A stretch of 36,876 nt of DNA from the NCBI GenBank assembly GCA_903915655.1, contig CAIWTU010000018.1, positions 1 through 36,876 of the forward strand, given 5' to 3'. This stretch comes from an uncultured Geobacter sp. Lineage in GTDB: Bacteria > Desulfobacterota > Desulfuromonadia > Geobacterales > Geobacteraceae. Position numbers and translations under genes: made by a program. Shown in pieces: positions 31,393 through 36,876 of the stretch. The notes beneath the pieces are model-generated. The model had not been told where the DNA came from. It made no database searches and saw only the letters and a list, made by a program, of their open reading frames with translations. Numbering within the stretch: the stretch's first letter is position 1; every line of letters begins with the position of its first letter.

Positions 31393-34300
31393 ATGAAAAA
31401 GCTCGTTCTGCTTGTAATATCACTGATGATTTCAGCGACGGCGGCCTCGCCCGTTTTCGCCGACTTCGACAAATATCCCGGCGATTCCTCCATCTACGGC
31501 GTCGAGTCGACCACAAAACCGAATGTCCTGATAGTCATCGACAATTCAGGGAGTATGGCCGATACGGTAATAGCCAACGATTATCTCCCCTCAACGACCT
31601 ATGCCACTTCAAGCTCATGCACCAGTCAACCCGGCGTTGGCAAGACCTGTGTCAGCGACCAGATCTATCGGAAGACCGGAACCGCCACCTATACGCTCAT
31701 ATACGGATCTACAACAGCGTCATCCCGGGTCTGGGTCTGTGACAGAACCAACAGGGACGGGACTTGCGGAAGCGGGCATTGGGATACCACTAACGTGACC
31801 ACCTATTATCCTCTCCATCTTTCACAGGTGCCCGCCACCTGCGGCACCCTGAGCCCTCTCTCCACGATGACAAACGAGGGGATCTATATCGGCTACCAGT
31901 TGTCCCCCCAGGCGAGTTCCACCGCTACCGCCACCTGCACGACCGGCGGCACCACAGGCTACACCTACGTGACCGGGAACTATGTCAACTATACTAAATC
32001 TCCTCAATACGTCTACAAACAGAAGATCGCGATCGCCAGGGATGTAGTCAAAAACCTGATAAAAACCACGGAAGGGGTCAATTTCGGCCTGATGACCTAT
32101 TTTTACACCCCTAGCTGCGATTACACATCGTATAACTCCTGCGCCCAGGGGGGGACCTTCATATCGAAATCGGTCGCCTTCGGGAGCAGTACGGGAACAT
32201 ATGTATCCACCATCAAGGAGATGGACACGATTTTCCCCACCGGAAACTCCGGCAATGCCGCCTGCATCGACACATCCAAATGCACCAACCGTGACGCCCT
32301 TATGACGACCGTTGATACCCTGACGAGCGCGGGCGCCACCCCTCTGGCGGAAACCATGCTCGAAGCCGGCCGCTACTTCAGCGGGGGGGCGCCGGCGTTC
32401 GGGGCTACCGTAGGGGTAAGCAGCGGCAAATACACCACTCCCGTTGTATCGACCTGCCAGAAGAATTACGTTATCTTCGTGACAGACGGCATGTCCACCG
32501 CGGATGACAGCGCCGTTCTTAGAACCATCGGCACGAGTGGAGACACCGACGGAGACGGGAACGAGCCTGGCGACCTCTCCCACTCCCTCGATGACGTGGC
32601 GAAATATCTGAATACCAGCGCCCAGAACATCGTATCCTATTACATCGGCTTCGACCTCTCCGGCGCCAATCAGGATGCGATAGACCTGCTGAACAGGGCC
32701 TCCGACGAGAACCACGGCAAGGGTGACTATTATTCGGCCAACAGCCAGATCGGCCTCTCCGACACACTCAGCACCATCATGTCCGAGATTATTTCGGTGA
32801 ACAGCTCTTATGTGGCGCCGGTTGTACCGGTCAGTCCACAGAACAGGTCCTACGGATCAAGCAGAGTCTACATGGGCTTTTTCCGCCCCTACGGCAACAG
32901 CTACTGGGCCGGCAATCTGAAAAAATACGCCCTCGATTACAACAACTTCGTTATTGACCTCAACAACAATTACGCTACATGGGTAGACGAGGACAACAAC
33001 GGCGTTGACGACAGGGACGGAACGACCCTTGAAACAGACGCATCCAACGGTAGCTTCAAGAGCACGGCGAAATCTTTCTGGAGCACCAGCGTCGACGGCG
33101 GGACCGTCAAACTGGGGGGAGCCGGAGAGGTATTGAAAGGTTTGACCGGATCTCGGCATCTCTATACCTATACCGGCACGAACAGCAACCTGACAGATTC
33201 CAGCAATCTGCTCAGCAGTGCAAATTCAGCCATAACCGCAACCACCCTGGGCGTTGCCGACTCCACGGCAAAGGATAATCTGATCAAATTTCTCCAGGGC
33301 TATGACGTATATCTCGAAAGCTCCAATTCAAGCGCAACCTCGGCAAGAAGCTGGGTCATGGGGGATATACTCCACTCCCGGCCGCTTGTCCTCAACTACA
33401 ATAAATATACCTTCAACACAACCAGCGAGGCCGACAGCAGCCAGAACAAGACGATGATTTTCGTCGGCGGCAACGACGGAATGCTCCATGCGTTTAACGA
33501 TTATAACGGGAGCGAGGCCTGGGCCTTCACCCCCCCCGAATCACTTGATAAACTCAAGGATATAACCGGAATCTATCACCCTATTTTCACCGATTCCTCC
33601 GTCTCTGCCTATGTGTACGATGCCAACAACAACGGCACCATAGAAACCGGTGACAAAGTGATCCTGATCTTCGGCGAACGGAGAGGTGGCGGTACATTCA
33701 GCGCCGCAACGACCGGCCACTATTACGCCTTTGATGTCTCCGACCCGGCATCCCCCCAGTATCTATGGAAGGTTGACAACACCACCTCCGGTTTCGCCCA
33801 GATGGGGGAGAGCTGGAGCGAGCCAAAATTTGTAAAAATGAAGATAGGGAGCGCAAGCAAGATAGTCGCGTTTTTCGGGGGGGGGTATGACAACCCGAAC
33901 GAAGATGGGAGATATGGCGCCACACAGGGCTTTACCGGAGCTGGTTCCGTCGTACTCAGCGAAACAGGTTCGGGCGCTGTGAGCAGCTCCAACACCGTCG
34001 CAGGCAACACACCCCTGAACCCGAGAGGGCGTGGCCTATACGCCGTGGAACTGGCAACCCTCAACAGCAGCGGAGTCCCCGCGGTTGCAAGCAGCGTTAC
34101 CAAGATCTGGAGCGCCACCAATGAAACAGGGACCCCCACCTCACCAAACAAATATTACTCGAACATGACATTTTCCTTCCCTGCCGAGGTTACGGCCATC
34201 GATTCCGACAACAACGGATATACGAACAGGATCTACGCCGTCGACACCGGCGCCAACCTCTGGCGCTTTGACCTGGACGATCCCTCCCCGGCCAACTGGG

Positions 34301-35061
34301 CCGCCAAGATGATCTTCAGCGCCAACCCTGGCTCCGCCAGCTCTTCGGATGTCGGAAGAAAGGTCTTTTACAAACCGTCTGTGGTTACGGAAAGGGGGTA
34401 CCGGATGATTTACTTCGGCACTGGTGACAGGGAACACCCCCTCAACACCAACGTCGTTGACAGGATATACGCATTCAAAGACCCGGACATCAATACCTAC
34501 AGCACGGCAAAAACGGAAAGCAACCTTGTAGACTTGACCCTGGACACTCTTCAGAACACCACGACAACCGGCACTGAATTGACCAACAGTATCAACCTCG
34601 TCCTGACGCAACTGAACAGCAGTTCCAACTTTGGCTGGTATATCAAACTGAACGAGAATTCCGGGGAAAAGGCGCTGTCGTCGCCGACGGTTTTCAGCAA
34701 GGTCCTCTACCTGACCACCTACTCGCCAAGCACGGCCACAAACTCAACCTCCTGCAGCGGGAATCTCGGCACGGCGCGCCTTTATGCCCTGGACTACAAA
34801 ACCGGCGAGGCGGTATTGAATTACAACGAGGCCAATGACGGCTCACTCCCCGTCAACATAAGGGCCAGAGACTCCGCCGGCAAGACCTTGACACGTAGCG
34901 ACCGGGTGACAACGCTCGGATCCGGAATCCCGTCCGGGGTAGTTGTACTCATATCCGCAGGGGGGCAGACAAAGATCATGACCGGGGTCGGGGGAAAGAT
35001 CGCCACAGCCAAGTCAATATCAGGCGGGACAATTATTCCTCTTTACTGGAGGCAAAAATAA
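31393..35061 (+). CDS. pilY1: PilY1-type pilus tip adhesin/assembly protein
   Basis: PilY1 proteins promote pilus assembly and surface adhesion or sensing. From ATG 31393 (AGGAG seven bases upstream) the product has 1222 residues with a signal peptide ending near residue 23. A von Willebrand A domain follows, its MIDAS seen as DNSGSM (50-55). The C-terminal PilY1 propeller starts near 685 (FVGGNDGMLHAF) and includes FFGGGYDN. Asp/Asn-rich EF-hand-like loops occur at about 384, 532, 743 and 937, and may bind calcium. Runs of G7 (two), C8 and G9 lie inside the gene. Its stop overlaps the next start (TAATG). Confidence 0.95.
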   Translation: MKKLVLLVISLMISATAASPVFADFDKYPGDSSIYGVESTTKPNVLIVIDNSGSMADTVIANDYLPSTTYATSSSCTSQPGVGKTCVSDQIYRKTGTATYTLIYGSTTASSRVWVCDRTNRDGTCGSGHWDTTNVTTYYPLHLSQVPATCGTLSPLSTMTNEGIYIGYQLSPQASSTATATCTTGGTTGYTYVTGNYVNYTKSPQYVYKQKIAIARDVVKNLIKTTEGVNFGLMTYFYTPSCDYTSYNSCAQGGTFISKSVAFGSSTGTYVSTIKEMDTIFPTGNSGNAACIDTSKCTNRDALMTTVDTLTSAGATPLAETMLEAGRYFSGGAPAFGATVGVSSGKYTTPVVSTCQKNYVIFVTDGMSTADDSAVLRTIGTSGDTDGDGNEPGDLSHSLDDVAKYLNTSAQNIVSYYIGFDLSGANQDAIDLLNRASDENHGKGDYYSANSQIGLSDTLSTIMSEIISVNSSYVAPVVPVSPQNRSYGSSRVYMGFFRPYGNSYWAGNLKKYALDYNNFVIDLNNNYATWVDEDNNGVDDRDGTTLETDASNGSFKSTAKSFWSTSVDGGTVKLGGAGEVLKGLTGSRHLYTYTGTNSNLTDSSNLLSSANSAITATTLGVADSTAKDNLIKFLQGYDVYLESSNSSATSARSWVMGDILHSRPLVLNYNKYTFNTTSEADSSQNKTMIFVGGNDGMLHAFNDYNGSEAWAFTPPESLDKLKDITGIYHPIFTDSSVSAYVYDANNNGTIETGDKVILIFGERRGGGTFSAATTGHYYAFDVSDPASPQYLWKVDNTTSGFAQMGESWSEPKFVKMKIGSASKIVAFFGGGYDNPNEDGRYGATQGFTGAGSVVLSETGSGAVSSSNTVAGNTPLNPRGRGLYAVELATLNSSGVPAVASSVTKIWSATNETGTPTSPNKYYSNMTFSFPAEVTAIDSDNNGYTNRIYAVDTGANLWRFDLDDPSPANWAAKMIFSANPGSASSSDVGRKVFYKPSVVTERGYRMIYFGTGDREHPLNTNVVDRIYAFKDPDINTYSTAKTESNLVDLTLDTLQNTTTTGTELTNSINLVLTQLNSSSNFGWYIKLNENSGEKALSSPTVFSKVLYLTTYSPSTATNSTSCSGNLGTARLYALDYKTGEAVLNYNEANDGSLPVNIRARDSAGKTLTRSDRVTTLGSGIPSGVVVLISAGGQTKIMTGVGGKIATAKSISGGTIIPLYWRQK
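33877..33885 (+). repeat. G9 homopolymer inside pilY1
   Basis: Nine consecutive G encode three Gly codons in the conserved FFGGGYDN segment of the PilY1 propeller. Gain or loss of one base would shift the frame of the last about 390 codons. Other runs in the same gene are G7 at 32148-32154, G7 at 32383-32389 and C8 at 33530-33537. Confidence 0.85.
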
Positions 35062-35996
35062 TGGGTACGGCTTTCCGGGCGACTCCTTCATTTCGGCTGC
35101 ATTCCATGGCATTATGCCTGGCTCTATGCGCAGTCACACTCTCTTCTTGCGACAGCGCGAAAAAGGAGTCGCCCGGTCCGCCCAAACCTGTTGCTCAACT
35201 CCATTCCGGGAAACTGGGTGTAAACATATTGCCCGTTGCCCCCTCCTCTTCTCATGATCTCCGTGCACTCTATTCCGGCGACAGGGGGGTCAGTTACTCC
35301 TGGGAGAAGAACGGACTGCTCATAGCAAGGGAAACCACTCCAAGGCTCTCCCGGCAGAATTTTGCCAAAAACGACAAGATCGCAGTTACAGTCCGTTCCG
35401 GCAATGAGACCGGGAGCGCCACTGTTGTAATCGGAAATGCACCTCCGCAAGTCATATCGATTGCTTTAGAACCCGCCGTTGTTTATACCGGGGCCGATAT
35501 CATCGCAAAACCGACTGCTTCAGACCCGGATGGCGACGATATCCAGTATGATTATCACTGGTCGATAAACGGTCAGGAGGTTACCGGTAGTAGTCCGGTT
35601 TTGAAAGGAGACCTCCTTAAAAAGGGGGACAAGGTTACACTTCTGGTCACTCCAACCGACGGCGAGCAGAGCGGGACCCCTTTCAAGGTTGATGTTGCGA
35701 CCGTTTCAAACTCCCCCCCGTTTTTCGTATCGACCCCACCGGAAAATTTCAGTGGGATGCAATACAGTTATCGCGCATCGGCAAAAGACCCGGATGGCGA
35801 TAAGATCGCCTACTCTCTGGCTACAGCCCCCAAAGGGATGACCATCGACCCGGTCTCGGGGATGATTACCTGGCTGATTTCTAAAGGGGATGCCGGTTCC
35901 CACCCGATTGAGGTTGTGGCAACTGATCCGGAAGGTGCAAAAATTTCACAGAAATTTACCCTGAATATCAGACTGAACAACGGGACAAGCCAATGA
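35061..35996 (+). CDS. Lipoprotein with Ig/cadherin-like repeats
   Basis: A probable outer-membrane or periplasmic lipoprotein of 311 residues. The lipobox is LSSC with the lipidated Cys at residue 30 after a hydrophobic segment. Three beta-rich repeats follow. Those near 127-215 and 217-305 start after NAPPQV and NSPPFFVSTP and carry DPDGDDI or DPDGDKI, the Ca-type motifs of cadherin-like and putative Ig domains (GMTIDPVSGMITW). The ATG overlaps the pilY1 stop as TAATG; GGAGG is eight bases upstream. Coupling suggests it partners PilY1, perhaps as a pilus-tip or secretin-associated protein. A C7 run lies at 35713-35719. Confidence 0.85.
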   Translation: MGTAFRATPSFRLHSMALCLALCAVTLSSCDSAKKESPGPPKPVAQLHSGKLGVNILPVAPSSSHDLRALYSGDRGVSYSWEKNGLLIARETTPRLSRQNFAKNDKIAVTVRSGNETGSATVVIGNAPPQVISIALEPAVVYTGADIIAKPTASDPDGDDIQYDYHWSINGQEVTGSSPVLKGDLLKKGDKVTLLVTPTDGEQSGTPFKVDVATVSNSPPFFVSTPPENFSGMQYSYRASAKDPDGDKIAYSLATAPKGMTIDPVSGMITWLISKGDAGSHPIEVVATDPEGAKISQKFTLNIRLNNGTSQ

Positions 35997-36517
35997 ATAT
36001 CGACAGGTCAATGATAGAGGGCCATCTTGCCCGTGAGAAGGGTTTCACCTTGATTGAGCTGATGATCGTAATCGGCATCTCTGCCATTATGACGGCAATT
36101 TCCATCCCTACCTTCGTTGATTGGCGAAAGAACCAGAATTTCCGCAAAACGGCGAACGAGATTACCTCTTTTCTGAGAGAAACACGGAGCAAGGCCATTT
36201 CGAAAGGGGTTCAGCATGAGATTCTCTTTAACCAGGTCAGCAATTGTTACCAGTTGCAGGTTTACAACATCGCCACCAGCAGCTTTGACACCCCCTCCCA
36301 GACACTCTGCCCTCCGGCAGATGTTTCGATCAAAAGCAGTTCGGATGGGACATCTACGGCAGTTCTGACAGTTATATTCAATTCCGACGGCACAACTACC
36401 ATATCAGGTCCGGATGGTCTGACGAGCGCGAATGTGTCAGTAAATGACCTGGCAACACAAAAATATCTGGTAACTGTCTTGCGGACAGGGAGAATATCGT
36501 CGGTAAGAAAGTACTGA
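35993..36517 (+). CDS. FimT/GspH-like minor pilin
   Basis: A type II/IV pseudopilin of the FimT/GspH group. The 174 residues have the leader site REKG before FTLIELMIVIGISAIM, with Glu 5 kept. The helix is followed by FRKTANEITSFLRETRSKAISKG, typical of this group, and a beta-rich C-terminal domain with two cysteines. The ATG overlaps the preceding stop (ATGA), so it is part of the same operon. It probably completes the priming complex with the PilV, PilW and PilX products. No major pilin or pilus motor gene lies in the window. Confidence 0.9.
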   Translation: MNIDRSMIEGHLAREKGFTLIELMIVIGISAIMTAISIPTFVDWRKNQNFRKTANEITSFLRETRSKAISKGVQHEILFNQVSNCYQLQVYNIATSSFDTPSQTLCPPADVSIKSSSDGTSTAVLTVIFNSDGTTTISGPDGLTSANVSVNDLATQKYLVTVLRTGRISSVRKY

Positions 36518-36668
36518 TGAACCAGAAAGGCTAGAGAGGGGCATAATCCAAATCCTCAATGATAGAACGGATAAACCGAACCATCGATGCTGCCGAACAG
36601 GACAATTGGTTTCGGGCAGAGAAACAGGAGGCGAGCAAGGAGGCCTTGAGGGGTAAAATAGTCATTGA

Positions 36669-36876
36669 TTATGACTGGGAGAAGGCCGACTTCTCCTCGG
36701 TCAGCCACCTCTCCAGTACCCTCGCCAGCGCCTCGGGATCGACCGGCTTGGTGACGTAGTCGTTCATCCCCGCCTCCAGGCACCGCTCCCGGTCCCCCTG
36801 CATCGCGTGGGCGGTCATCGCAATGACCGGAATCAGGTGATTGGCAACCGCCGACTCCGGAGCGCGGATCCGGCGG
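36669..36876 (-). CDS. Response-regulator receiver domain, C-terminal fragment
   Basis: The minus strand ends in an open frame that continues past the right edge. The last 68 residues match a CheY-like receiver domain: [23 protein letters not shown], then [17 protein letters not shown]. The conserved Lys of TKP is present; the phosphorylated Asp lies outside. The AMTAHAM style is typical of hybrid histidine kinases. It converges on the pilus operon, with 151 bases between the two stops and no clear terminator seen there. Confidence 0.9.
   Translation of the reverse strand, partial: RRIRAPESAVANHLIPVIAMTAHAMQGDRERCLEAGMNDYVTKPVDPEALARVLERWLTEEKSAFSQS

Noticed and set aside
31822-32715. Long minus-strand open frame of 297 codons opposite pilY1
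   Set aside because: It lies wholly antisense to pilY1, whose protein has clear signal peptide and vWA motif. Its Gly/Val/Arg-rich composition looks like a by-product of the coding strand.
36559-36759. Plus-strand frame of 66 codons after the pilus operon
   Set aside because: It overlaps the minus-strand receiver domain and has no ribosome binding site or recognisable motif.

Overview
The window reads as chromosome from a Gram-negative bacterium of the Desulfuromonadales type, Geobacter-like. This is inferred from gene order and protein character and was not confirmed by any search. About the first 28 kb is coded almost entirely on the minus strand, so transcription there runs from high to low coordinates. 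The last 8 kb carries a plus-strand operon for type IV pilus minor pilins and PilY1, followed by the end of a minus-strand response-regulator gene.

Translation and transcription core (about 17,040 down to 1): a near-consensus sigma-70 promoter precedes tRNA-Thr(UGU), tRNA-Tyr, tRNA-Gly(UCC) and tRNA-Thr(GGU). Then come tuf, rpmG, tRNA-Trp, secE, nusG, rplK, rplA, an L10-type leader, rplJ, rplL, a hairpin, rpoB and rpoC. A second promoter then serves rpsL, rpsG, fusA and the start of a second tuf gene that runs off the left edge. The tRNA order before tuf is the same as thrU-tyrU-glyT-thrT-tufB of E. coli. Two nearly identical tuf genes in direct orientation lie about 16.3 kb apart.

Housekeeping and amino acid region (about 28,400 down to 17,039): a J-like/zinc-ribbon membrane protein, a protein with an XRE-like N-terminus, ligA with a coupled acyP, leuB (actinobacterial-like type), asd, truA, rplM, rpsI, a terminator, argC and a YgiQ-family radical SAM gene. 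leuB is preceded by a promoter whose -10 box lies inside a perfect 17-bp palindrome.

Pilus region (28,941 to 36,517, plus strand): pilV-, pilW- and pilX-like prepilins, a small unrecognised secreted protein, a large PilY1 with a von Willebrand A motif and Asp/Asn-rich loops, a lipoprotein with Ig/cadherin-like repeats, and a FimT/GspH-like pilin. Overlapping stop/start codons suggest much of it is translated as one coupled unit, probably building the tip or priming complex of a type IV pilus. A 680-nt non-coding stretch upstream holds a 14-bp hairpin, a 17-bp palindrome and a pair of 7-bp direct repeats. pilY1 and the lipoprotein gene contain several G or C homopolymers of 7-9 bases, including a G9 tract in pilY1. 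Because the related PilC proteins of Neisseria phase-vary through a poly-G tract, this is the most interesting testable observation here.
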